Positions 26,418 through 35,423 of a DNA stretch of 64,000 nucleotides are shown one piece after another; the first letter of the stretch is position 1; the number at the start of each line of letters is the position of its first letter. The stretch spans positions 19,061 to 83,060 of the forward strand of contig DDUU01000021.1 of assembly GCA_002344965.1 (NCBI GenBank). The letters are read 5' to 3'. The notes beneath the pieces were generated by a model. The model worked only from the letters and a program-made list of their open reading frames with translations. It was not told the origin of the DNA and did not search any database. Position numbers and translations under genes: made by a program. Source of the stretch: Candidatus Tepidiaquacellales bacterium UBA2330 (lineage in GTDB: Bacteria; Bacteroidota; Ignavibacteria; Tepidaquicellales; Tepidaquicellaceae).

Positions 26418-27720
26418 GAGGATCATAATAGATTTTGATGACGAAGAGGATAAATCCAAAAAGGACTACACCGGTAAAGCTGATCCGGAAAAAGAAAGGA
26501 TCGTAATTGACATAAGCGAAGAGCTGAATAAAATCGATATCGAACACATAGATGAAACTTATGAAGATCAGTTAATCAGACAGAAGATTGACTGCTTTTA
26601 TAAAGGCGGAAGCGGTTTGAATAATTTTTACGAGAGCAGTCTGAATTTTCCGGAAGGAATTGAAAAGGGATTCAGTCAGTCATTCAGGGTAAATCTGAAG
26701 GATGAATTTTTTAACAGCACGCTTTTTAATAACAGATACATAATACTCAGTTCGTGTACCGGTCATGTTTATTTTACGGACAGGTTCACGGGATATACCG
26801 AACACAAAGAGCACATAAAAGATCAGACGTTTGAAAAGACGGGACTGGTCTATTCAAATATTGTCTTTATAAATTCACTTAAGAAAATTTTTCGTTACGG
26901 AAAAACGGATGAAAAAATATTCAGCTCTGAGGAAATCTATGAAACTTCTGAAGGAGCGTTTATCTGGAGCAATCTGAACAGGCATAAGAATTTAATTCTG
27001 TTTACAGACTACGACCCTTTGAAGCAGACTGCCGGAGTTAATTTATTAAATGCTGAAAATAAAGATAGTGCAGTCACCGAAAGAAACGATGATAAATTTT
27101 TCCGATATGAATTTAAAGTAAGCAGATATATAAGCGACAGGATATGTATTGCGGGCAAGACGGCGTTTATACTGACAGATTCAAAGCTGCTGATATTTGA
27201 CATTGAGAAAAGGGCAGGAGCGATGACGGAGCTGAATATAAAGACGGATGAAAATTCTTTTCTTTTTTATTCGGGTAACAGGATATATATTACAACAACT
27301 GATTATGAACTTTACTATTGTGATCTTCCTGTAAACTCCGGTAATTTCAAAACTACCGGAATAAAAAGTAATTATATAAATTCCACAGGAGGATTTGGCG
27401 ATAATATTTTTACGGGAACGATGGAGGGCTGGAAATTATTCAAGTCAACCGGGCTGAAGATATATGAATTTGAAGATGAGTATGAGAACCGGATTGAAAG
27501 CATAAGCAGAAATATTTTAGTGATCTCAAAAAGCAACAAGATAGTATTCAGCAATCTAAACAGGTTTCAGGAAGCCGAAGGATATGTTATATCTTCCGAT
27601 AAATTAAATGAATCGGAATTTATAAATTCGGCTGTGATTTCCGGAAACGAGATTTTCATTTTAACGAGAAAGGGAATTCTTGAATCTTTTACAAACGATA
27701 AATTAAATATACATATCTGA
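26410..27720 (+). CDS. Unknown protein with acidic N-terminus and propeller-like repeats
   Basis: 436 residues, no recognised family. Residues 1-60 are acidic (DFDDEEDKSKKD) and lack a signal peptide. The rest consists of short alternating strands with repeats such as NRYIILSSCTGHVYFTDRFTG, NRIYITTTDYELYYCDL and NEIFILTRKGILESF. These resemble blades of a WD40/PQQ-like beta propeller, although a blade count cannot be made by eye. It overlaps tsaC by 8 bases and ends 3 bases before the vWA gene, so all three are in one operon. A scaffold or sensor role is a guess. Confidence 0.75.
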   Translation: MSERIIIDFDDEEDKSKKDYTGKADPEKERIVIDISEELNKIDIEHIDETYEDQLIRQKIDCFYKGGSGLNNFYESSLNFPEGIEKGFSQSFRVNLKDEFFNSTLFNNRYIILSSCTGHVYFTDRFTGYTEHKEHIKDQTFEKTGLVYSNIVFINSLKKIFRYGKTDEKIFSSEEIYETSEGAFIWSNLNRHKNLILFTDYDPLKQTAGVNLLNAENKDSAVTERNDDKFFRYEFKVSRYISDRICIAGKTAFILTDSKLLIFDIEKRAGAMTELNIKTDENSFLFYSGNRIYITTTDYELYYCDLPVNSGNFKTTGIKSNYINSTGGFGDNIFTGTMEGWKLFKSTGLKIYEFEDEYENRIESISRNILVISKSNKIVFSNLNRFQEAEGYVISSDKLNESEFINSAVISGNEIFILTRKGILESFTNDKLNIHI

Positions 27721-27723
27721 TCA

Positions 27724-29370
27724 ATGATCAACTTAAGAAAATTTTTGTTTATTATTTTTTTTACAGCCGTTTCAACTGTAAATTCGCAGCCGTCTAATCA
27801 GTTCATTTTTTTGTTTGACAATTCGGGAAGCATGCTGCCATATTACAATAATCCGGAAAGCAGTTTCAGGATATTCAGCAAAGCGTTAATAAAAAATTCG
27901 GTACAGGGAAATGATAAAACCGGAATATTTCTTTTCACAAAGACAGATCCTAAGCGTGCGATAAGTTCTCCGAAAATGCTGTTCAACTCAGGCGCAGATG
28001 AAATGATACTGGATAAAATATTTATCAAGTTCACGCCTATGCGGGGAAATGATAATCTCACGGGCACAACGGATCTGATAGAAGCTCTTGACAAGGGAAT
28101 TGCAGCAGTCGAAGGAAACTCGGCAGTGATATGGCTTATCACTGATAACATAAACGATAACAGCGGAAGCGGCGACTCGTCATATTCCAACACGCTTGAG
28201 TTTTACAAGAAGCTCAGATCGGATGCGAATATTCAGAAAATACTTTTGTATCCTATTCCGGAAAAAGCTGTCGACGGAAGCGATACAGCAAAAGGTTACG
28301 TTGCATACGGTATCGTATATTCGAAAACCCGTCTTTCGCAGCCCGAGCTGGAAAGTTATGATACTATTTTAAGACGATGCGGAATAAAGGAAAAAGCTAT
28401 AACATTAAAGCCGCTTGACATCGGAACTATTGTACTGAAGCCGCAGATCACGCAGAGTAAAATTACCGACGGTAAAATTTATTTTGACGGATTGTCACTG
28501 AGAGGGAAAGGATTTGAAGAAGGAGAGAAAGTTCAGGAGACATTTAATGATCTTACTCTGAAATCAAATCTTTATCCTTACATAATAAAGAGCGCAAGAC
28601 TCAGCGTCGGGCTGGATAATTTCACTTCATCCGACTATTCAGTGAAATCACTCGGCACGCAGACCATTTCGCCGTCCACAGTCAGCAACGTATCTCCCGA
28701 AGGAGAGGTAACCGGATTTTCGGTGATATTCAATCTGCCGGAGATCACTCCGAATTTTTCCTTCAACACAATTTTCAAAGAGGATTTTACGATCGGCGGG
28801 GATTTGATACTCGAAGTTTCGCAGGTAGATATTTTACTGGATGAGAATTACGTAAACCGATTCAGAGAACTCTTCGCGCTTCAGTCAGTTCCGGAAATTT
28901 TTCAGCCGGTGCTGAAGGATAAAAAAATAATCACAAAGATCCCTCTTGAGATAAGAATGAGGTACGGACCGTGGAGATTATTCGTTCTGATAGGAATGAT
29001 TGCGCTGATACTGGGACTTATATTGTTTTTCCTGTTAATGATTTTTAAGAAAAAATGTTTCGGGGTTTCAATTGACAACGGTCCGGTGCAGGATGTATGT
29101 CTCGGCGGGTTTTCCTCCTATTCGGTTTCGACGGGAATGTCAGGCGAGCTGGGTAAAATAAAAAAATCTTTGACCGGAAGACTTAGCTTTGAATATTCGA
29201 AGAGCACCAATACCCCGGGCGCAAAAGCCGCGCTTACAGAAAACATACCTATTGAGATTCAGTATGAAGATGAAGGATTCAGGACGAATTCAGTATCGCT
29301 GATGATAACAGAAACCGATAAAGGAGCTGACAGAAATCTCGGTGATACGGATGATACGGGTATATACTGA
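27724..29370 (+). CDS. Membrane-anchored von Willebrand factor A domain protein
   Basis: 548 residues. A signal peptide or anchor (~5-22) is followed directly by a vWA domain whose MIDAS is intact: Asp32-x-Ser34-x-Ser36 (FDNSGSM), Thr in the LTGTTDLIEAL loop, and Asp in WLITDNIND. The middle is beta-rich. One membrane segment (~417-440, VLIGMIALILGLILFFLLMIF) is followed by a cytoplasmic domain of about 100 residues. Such proteins bind partners through a divalent metal at the outer face of the inner membrane. The partner is unknown; the coupled propeller-like protein is a candidate. Confidence 0.85.
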   Translation: MINLRKFLFIIFFTAVSTVNSQPSNQFIFLFDNSGSMLPYYNNPESSFRIFSKALIKNSVQGNDKTGIFLFTKTDPKRAISSPKMLFNSGADEMILDKIFIKFTPMRGNDNLTGTTDLIEALDKGIAAVEGNSAVIWLITDNINDNSGSGDSSYSNTLEFYKKLRSDANIQKILLYPIPEKAVDGSDTAKGYVAYGIVYSKTRLSQPELESYDTILRRCGIKEKAITLKPLDIGTIVLKPQITQSKITDGKIYFDGLSLRGKGFEEGEKVQETFNDLTLKSNLYPYIIKSARLSVGLDNFTSSDYSVKSLGTQTISPSTVSNVSPEGEVTGFSVIFNLPEITPNFSFNTIFKEDFTIGGDLILEVSQVDILLDENYVNRFRELFALQSVPEIFQPVLKDKKIITKIPLEIRMRYGPWRLFVLIGMIALILGLILFFLLMIFKKKCFGVSIDNGPVQDVCLGGFSSYSVSTGMSGELGKIKKSLTGRLSFEYSKSTNTPGAKAALTENIPIEIQYEDEGFRTNSVSLMITETDKGADRNLGDTDDTGIY

Positions 29371-29542
29371 CGCAGAAAAATGTAAAACTTATTTTATTAA
29401 TTAATTAATTTTTTGATTATACATTTATTAATTTAACAGAGGAAATATTTTATCTGAAAACCGTAATTTATTTTATGAAATAAAATTAAACAGTAAACAG
29501 ATTTAATCTTGATTCAGAGATACGGTTAACTTAAACAGAGTA

Positions 29543-32500
29543 ATGTTAATCAAAAAATTTATAATTCTTTTACCGCTGCTTTTTCTCGCTGCCAGTCTTT
29601 ATTCACAGCAGGATCCGAATTATAAAACAGTTATTACACAGATTGGTAACAGGGATACTCTGATAACTCTTCCCGAGAAATTCATAATTCCGTTTTCTGA
29701 AATACTAACACTTCAAAATAAAGTACTGACACCGGTAAGCGACTACAAACTTGATCACCGTCAGGGAATCATAACGCTCAGTAAAGAGCTGTTCAGCAAA
29801 TACGAGCTTGATACTTTTCAGATATATTCATTGAAAACAGATTACGATGTATTTCCTTATGATATAAAGGAGGAGTATTCCAATTTTGAGATCATAACGG
29901 AGAGGGATACCGTTACAGGCGATTCCATAATGATAGCGACGCAGACCAAGGATTTCATGGGCAGTTTATTTGAGGGAACCGATCTTCAGAAATCCGGAAG
30001 TTTATTCAGAGGTGTTACGATCGGTTCAAACCGCGATCTCTCGCTAAACTCAGGATTCCGTCTTCAGCTGAACGGAAAACTTACAAACGATATAGAAATA
30101 AATGCAGCGCTTACTGACGAGACAACTCCGATACAGCCGGAAGGTAACACGCAGAAGCTTCAGGAGCTTGATAATGTTTTTATAGAACTGAAGGGTCAGG
30201 ATTTTACGGGAACAATAGGCGATATTAAAATAGATTTTTTAAATACCGAGTTTTCAAATTTTTCAAGAAAGATACAGGGAGCGAAGGGATACGGAGTTTA
30301 CGGTAACGGGCTTGGGAATATACTGCTGAGCGGAGCTGTGCAGAGAGGGAAATACAATACAAATTCTTTTAACGGCAGGGACGGTATTCAGGGACCGTAT
30401 TATCTGATAGGAAATGACAATGAGATAAACATACTTGTACTGTCCGGAACTGAAAAAGTATATCTTGACGGAATTGAAATGATCCGCGGTGAGCAGGCGG
30501 ATTACATTATTGATTACGGCATAGGGACGATTACGTTTACAAACAAAAGGATCATATCATCAGCTTCAAGAGTTATAGTTGACTTTGAATATACAGACAG
30601 AAAATATTCAAGGACTCTTATCACCGGAGCTAACAACCTGAATCTGCTTAACAATAAATTAAGAGTCGGATTCTCATATGTGAATGAAAATGACAATGAA
30701 GACAAGACAATTGATTTCACTCTGACTGAAGCGGATAAGGAAATTCTCGAACAGGCGGGCGATGACAGATTCAAAGCGGTAAAGTCAGGCGTTGAGTTTG
30801 TGGGACGCGATACAGCAACCGGACTCGGAAAAGGACTTTATATAAAATCCGATACTCTTATAAATTCCGAAAGCGTAACTGTATATAAATATTTGCCGAA
30901 TGATACTAACGCATTATATCAGGTTACATTTTCCTTTGTCGGACAGGGAAAAGGAAACTATCTGCAGAAGAGTTCGCTGGAGTATAGTTTCAACGGACTT
31001 GCACAGGGGAATTTTGATACTGTGGTATTTATACCTCTTCCTAACGCATATCAGATCGGTGACATTAAAATAAAATATGAGTCCTCTCCAAAGCGAGAGT
31101 TTACGCTCGATCTGGAAACAGCAATATCAACGCTTGACGCGAATAAATTTTCAGACATAGATGATAACAATAATTCAGGTGTGGCTTTTTTCGGATTACT
31201 GGGCGTAAGCAAACAGAACTTTAATTTTTTAGGAGCGAAGTTAAATTCATTAGAGCTTAAGTTAAAAAGTAAAATAGTAAACAAAATATTTGCGCCGTTA
31301 GAAAGATATAATCCTGTTGAGTTTTACAGACAGTATGATATTCAGGATTCCAACAAACTCACCGAAGATCTGAGAGAAGCTTCGCTGATTGTATCACCGG
31401 TTGAGTATGTGAGGTTTAACGCGCAGTTCGGTCAGCTTTTAAGAGGTGACGGATTTGACGCGCTGAGATCATCCGCAGAATTTATTATGAGGGACGAAAC
31501 CAAAGACATACCCGATGTGCTTTATAATATAGAATTTATAAAATCCGATAACACATACATTAATACAAACAGCAACTGGCTCAGACAGTTTGCAACCGCA
31601 GGTTATAAAAAATATTTCGGCGGATTTTCATTTGACAATCCGAATATGGAATTCCGTATGGATTTTATTCAGGAGAACAGACGAAACAAAGTACAGGGAC
31701 TGACCGGTGACAGTCTTCAGGCAGGAAGTTTTTCATTCTACGAAATAAAACCTAAGCTCATACTGAATAATTTATTTGACGTGAATCTTTATACAGAAAT
31801 CGGATTAAGAAAGGATAATCTTCCGGTCAACGGAGTCCTTCAAAAGGAATCACAAACTTTTAAACAGACTTACGGATTGAGATACAGCGGCGTGCAGTGG
31901 GTATCTACATTTCTCGAACTCACGCACAGAAAAAAAGATTTTGACAATGCGTTTGTATCGGAAACCAACACTAATAATAACTCACTGCTTGTTAACTGGC
32001 AGACGAGGTTAGATCCTTTAAACGGTTCGCTGCTTTCGGATTTTTATTACAATACTACAAGCGAAAGACAGGCCAGGGTAGAAAGGATCTTTGTCGAAGT
32101 GAGGGTAGGTGAAGGAAATTATATATATCTTGGTGATCTGAATGCAAACGGACTGAAGGATGAGAATGAATTTCAGCTGACGAATTTTGATGACGGAAAT
32201 TACATACGCATCAATCAGCCGACCAGCGAGTTATTTCCGGTAACTGCGCTGAACTCTTCCGTCAGATTCAATATAAAGCCGTCGAGATTTTTCACCGTTA
32301 CAGGCAGCGACGTTTTTTCGGAGATACTTCGAAATACAACCGCCGAAACATATTTAAGGGTAGAAGAAAAAAGTAAATCCCCGAATCCGGAAGACATATA
32401 TTTTTTAAAGTTCAGCACTTTTCAGAATGATTCAAACACGTTATTCGGTTCAAGTCTTATACAGCAGGATATTAATTTTTTTGAATTCAACACTGCATAT

Positions 32501-33091
32501 TCACTTAAGTTCAGATTTATACAACAGAGAAATTTAAATCAGTTTGTAAGCGGTAACGAGAGATTTTTCGGAATTCAGAAATCAGTAAAGCTGAAGCTTG
32601 GACTGACGAATGACATTACAACACTGTTTGAATACCTGAACAGAACTGACAGAAACGAAGCTCCGGTTAACTCCGTCAGAAACAGGGATATTAAATCAGA
32701 AGGCATATCAGGAGATTTTTCATACAGACCCATTCCGGAAGTCGAAAGCGGATTCGTTCTGAATTTTTCAAAAGCAACTGATAGTTATCCGACAGTACCC
32801 TTACAGGCGGATATTAACAGGATACTATTCAGAATTATATATTCTTTTACATTATCCGGAAGGATAAGAGCGGAAGTGGAAAGGGACAACATTAAGCTCA
32901 ATAATCCTGACGCAGCTTTTCCATATGAGCTCACAAACGGCAGACCTGTCGGGAGCAGTATATTGTGGAGAATATTATTTGATTACAGCATAAGTAAAAA
33001 TCTGCAGGCGACCTTTAATTATGACGGCAGATCGGAGAGTAACAGAAATGTAATTCACACCGGACGCGCTGAAATAAAAGCTTTTTTCTGA
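29543..33091 (+). CDS. SprA-like outer membrane beta-barrel protein (half size)
   Basis: 1182 residues with a signal peptide (~1-21, ending LYSQ). The segment ~152-210 (GSLFRGVTIGSNRDLSLNS, QLNGKL, TPIQPEGNTQKLQELD) is very like the repeated motif of SprA, the giant T9SS translocon barrel. Next come a GDI motif (IGDIKIDF) and a NEINILVLSGTEKVYLDG segment seen in large FCB outer membrane proteins. The remainder is alternating amphipathic strands to the last residue (KAFF, terminal aromatic), as in a barrel. It is about half of SprA's usual length, so it is a paralogue-like relative rather than SprA itself. No T9SS sorting domain. Role inferred: outer membrane pore or secretion factor. Confidence 0.75.
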   Translation: MLIKKFIILLPLLFLAASLYSQQDPNYKTVITQIGNRDTLITLPEKFIIPFSEILTLQNKVLTPVSDYKLDHRQGIITLSKELFSKYELDTFQIYSLKTDYDVFPYDIKEEYSNFEIITERDTVTGDSIMIATQTKDFMGSLFEGTDLQKSGSLFRGVTIGSNRDLSLNSGFRLQLNGKLTNDIEINAALTDETTPIQPEGNTQKLQELDNVFIELKGQDFTGTIGDIKIDFLNTEFSNFSRKIQGAKGYGVYGNGLGNILLSGAVQRGKYNTNSFNGRDGIQGPYYLIGNDNEINILVLSGTEKVYLDGIEMIRGEQADYIIDYGIGTITFTNKRIISSASRVIVDFEYTDRKYSRTLITGANNLNLLNNKLRVGFSYVNENDNEDKTIDFTLTEADKEILEQAGDDRFKAVKSGVEFVGRDTATGLGKGLYIKSDTLINSESVTVYKYLPNDTNALYQVTFSFVGQGKGNYLQKSSLEYSFNGLAQGNFDTVVFIPLPNAYQIGDIKIKYESSPKREFTLDLETAISTLDANKFSDIDDNNNSGVAFFGLLGVSKQNFNFLGAKLNSLELKLKSKIVNKIFAPLERYNPVEFYRQYDIQDSNKLTEDLREASLIVSPVEYVRFNAQFGQLLRGDGFDALRSSAEFIMRDETKDIPDVLYNIEFIKSDNTYINTNSNWLRQFATAGYKKYFGGFSFDNPNMEFRMDFIQENRRNKVQGLTGDSLQAGSFSFYEIKPKLILNNLFDVNLYTEIGLRKDNLPVNGVLQKESQTFKQTYGLRYSGVQWVSTFLELTHRKKDFDNAFVSETNTNNNSLLVNWQTRLDPLNGSLLSDFYYNTTSERQARVERIFVEVRVGEGNYIYLGDLNANGLKDENEFQLTNFDDGNYIRINQPTSELFPVTALNSSVRFNIKPSRFFTVTGSDVFSEILRNTTAETYLRVEEKSKSPNPEDIYFLKFSTFQNDSNTLFGSSLIQQDINFFEFNTAYSLKFRFIQQRNLNQFVSGNERFFGIQKSVKLKLGLTNDITTLFEYLNRTDRNEAPVNSVRNRDIKSEGISGDFSYRPIPEVESGFVLNFSKATDSYPTVPLQADINRILFRIIYSFTLSGRIRAEVERDNIKLNNPDAAFPYELTNGRPVGSSILWRILFDYSISKNLQATFNYDGRSESNRNVIHTGRAEIKAFF

Positions 33092-33426
33092 AAAGAGAAA
33101 TCTGTATTGGAATACGCCAAATCCCGTTTCATTCAGAACCGGGAAAACGTCAGTATCGGAAAGCAAATTACAGAAAATAAATCAGTTAAAACTAAAACAG
33201 TAATACGGACAACTTAATAGAAATAAATTCAGTTCAGATAAAACTACGGAAAGAATGTTTATCTAAAAACTTACAGGCGTGCGTTCGGAACTTATTTTCC
33301 TTAATTAAATACAAGATTAATCTTAACAAACAGTAATAAATACAAAACTAAAATACTTGGCAATAAAGTAAATTGAATTTATTGTTAAAGTTAAGTTTTC
33401 TAAATTACACAGATTTTTTTAAATTA

Positions 33427-35265
33427 ATGTCAGACAATATAAACAATCCGGATTCAAATACACCTCAGGACAATAAACCTTCAGAAAATCATAAGGATAA
33501 AGATCCAGATAAATTAGAATCAAGGGAATCGGCGGGATCAGAAACAGATAAGCCGGCAGCAAATCCCGACAGCAGCGGTGTTTCTAAAAAAGATGAAGTT
33601 AAAGAACCCTCATCAGAAAATCCTTTGAAACCGGTTAAACCGGCAGTTTCGACGAATAAGCCTAAGGTCAGCAATTACCAGATAAGTCTGATAGATGAGA
33701 ATTATCTGAAGATTACCGTTGTCACAAAAAAAGGCATAAAGATCAACTCTGCACTGAAGGAGAATAATAAGAATGCCGATATTCAGAACAATGAAATATA
33801 TCTAAATCCGAGATTAGACCTTGCTCCGCAGGAAGTGGAAATACACATTACAATTGATGATAATTCAGCAAAAGAAAAGTCTCAAATTGCAGAAGAAGAA
33901 CTTACGGATAACAGTAAATTAAATGATAACATATTAAAAGAAACCGTAGAAGAAGAAAGTGAAAGTAAATTCAAAGTAAGTCCCGTCAATGAGAATTTAC
34001 TTAAAGTCAGGATAGATACAGACAGACCGGTTAAGATAGATTCGGTTGCAAAAGACAAAAGGACATCGCTTCAGACACAAAGCAACAGAGTTTTACTTTT
34101 AACAGATTCTGATAATAAAAAACATAACATTGAAATAACCATAGAGCTTGATCCGGAGATAAAAGATATAACGGAAGAACTTACCGGCAGCACTAAAGAC
34201 GGTAAGATAAAATTGATTCCGAATCCGGAAGTAGTTGATCTTATTCAGCCGCCGGATTATTCGAGTTTTCCGCCGGATCCTGAGCTTGAATTAGCGGATA
34301 CCGGATTTAAGAATCCTTTTGATTCACTGCGCGCGCTAATCAGAAGAAATCTGACTATCGGAATTGCAATAGCAGTCATACTTCATCTGTCAGCTGCTGC
34401 GCTTGCCTTTTATACAATAGGCAAGAGATCAAAGGATGAAAAACCGGAAGAGCATCAGAGACTGATCGTACTTCAGGATCTGCCTGATCCTAAGATCATG
34501 CTTCAGGATGTGGAAGATCCGAATAAACCAAAAGTCGAGGAGATACCTGCTGAAGAGAATGAAAATAAAAACGAAAGGGAGATAACACCGAGAAAAGTTA
34601 TTCAGCCGCCGAGAGTCAGCAGACCTCCGGACAGGAAAAGAGATAATGACACTTTAACTGAATCCCTTAACCGTGAGCTGGATTCACTAAGACGTCTGGC
34701 GGAATTAACGGATGGTGATACAACTGTTTCAGCGTCTGATACTCTCAGATCAAATTATGTTATACCAGATTCGTTAAGGAATAATTTCAATGAACAGGAT
34801 ATCGGACTCGGTATGTATTTTCCAAACAACTGGAAGCTGACAGATCAAAGAGATATAAACAAGAATGAGAAAGAATTTAAAGGAGTTGTATTAACGGATA
34901 CAACAGCAGAGCAACCCGGCACAATGACAATGTTCATATTTCTTGATAATGAACTGAAGGATTATAATACAGAAGATTTCACATCGGAATTTGCAATGAT
35001 TGATACAACGCTGAGCGGATTTGTGAAAGAGCCGAAGACATTAGCGGGATTTACTGAATACAGTTTTTTTATATTCAATAAAATCGGCACTGAGAAATTA
35101 TCTCTGAGAGCTTCCGTAAGAAAACAGTATTTTGATCAGTATAAAAAAGAGATAGAGGCAGTGGTGAGGTCAATAAATATCAGAAAAAACATTAACAGGA
35201 AAGACAGTTTGGAAGCAGAGCCGGAGACAGAGGAAATTCCGGAAGATGAAGCAGGTACAGAATAA
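33427..35265 (+). CDS. TonB-like inner membrane protein with a large cytoplasmic domain
   Basis: The ATG at 33427 (MSDNINN) is preferred over a TTG 54 bases upstream. The protein has 612 residues: a polar, disordered start (~1-95), two copies of a ~65-residue beta module (YQISLIDENYLKITV..., FKVSPVNENLLKVRI...), one membrane helix (~308-332, after RRN), a Pro/Glu/Lys linker with PPRVSRPPDR resembling the TonB periplasmic stalk, and a C-terminal globular domain (GMYFPNNWKLT...) like small PsbP/DcrB-type domains. The positive-inside rule puts the duplicated modules in the cytoplasm. No TonB C-terminal domain is seen. It follows the SprA-like gene, but the 335-base gap leaves co-transcription open. 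Confidence 0.7.
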   Translation: MSDNINNPDSNTPQDNKPSENHKDKDPDKLESRESAGSETDKPAANPDSSGVSKKDEVKEPSSENPLKPVKPAVSTNKPKVSNYQISLIDENYLKITVVTKKGIKINSALKENNKNADIQNNEIYLNPRLDLAPQEVEIHITIDDNSAKEKSQIAEEELTDNSKLNDNILKETVEEESESKFKVSPVNENLLKVRIDTDRPVKIDSVAKDKRTSLQTQSNRVLLLTDSDNKKHNIEITIELDPEIKDITEELTGSTKDGKIKLIPNPEVVDLIQPPDYSSFPPDPELELADTGFKNPFDSLRALIRRNLTIGIAIAVILHLSAAALAFYTIGKRSKDEKPEEHQRLIVLQDLPDPKIMLQDVEDPNKPKVEEIPAEENENKNEREITPRKVIQPPRVSRPPDRKRDNDTLTESLNRELDSLRRLAELTDGDTTVSASDTLRSNYVIPDSLRNNFNEQDIGLGMYFPNNWKLTDQRDINKNEKEFKGVVLTDTTAEQPGTMTMFIFLDNELKDYNTEDFTSEFAMIDTTLSGFVKEPKTLAGFTEYSFFIFNKIGTEKLSLRASVRKQYFDQYKKEIEAVVRSINIRKNINRKDSLEAEPETEEIPEDEAGTE

Positions 35266-35304
35266 AGGATTCATATTTGCTGGCAGGTTATTGATTAAAG
35301 TGCG

Positions 35305-35367
35305 AAACCTGACAGGTTTGTTTTGAATTGAAAATCCGAACCTGAATTCCATAAACCTGTCAGGTTT
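35305..35367. repeat. Pair of complementary 15-bp palindromes
   Basis: AAACCTGACAGGTTT (35305-35319) and AAACCTGTCAGGTTT (35353-35367) are each palindromic around one base and are exact reverse complements of each other. They can form two small hairpins or one long one. They lie between two converging genes and may terminate both transcripts, or be a REP-like dispersed element. Confidence 0.75.
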
Positions 35368-35423
35368 AGTAAACCGCTGCTGCTGCTGACTACGATACCA
35401 AAACTTTTTACTTTTCCAAATAC

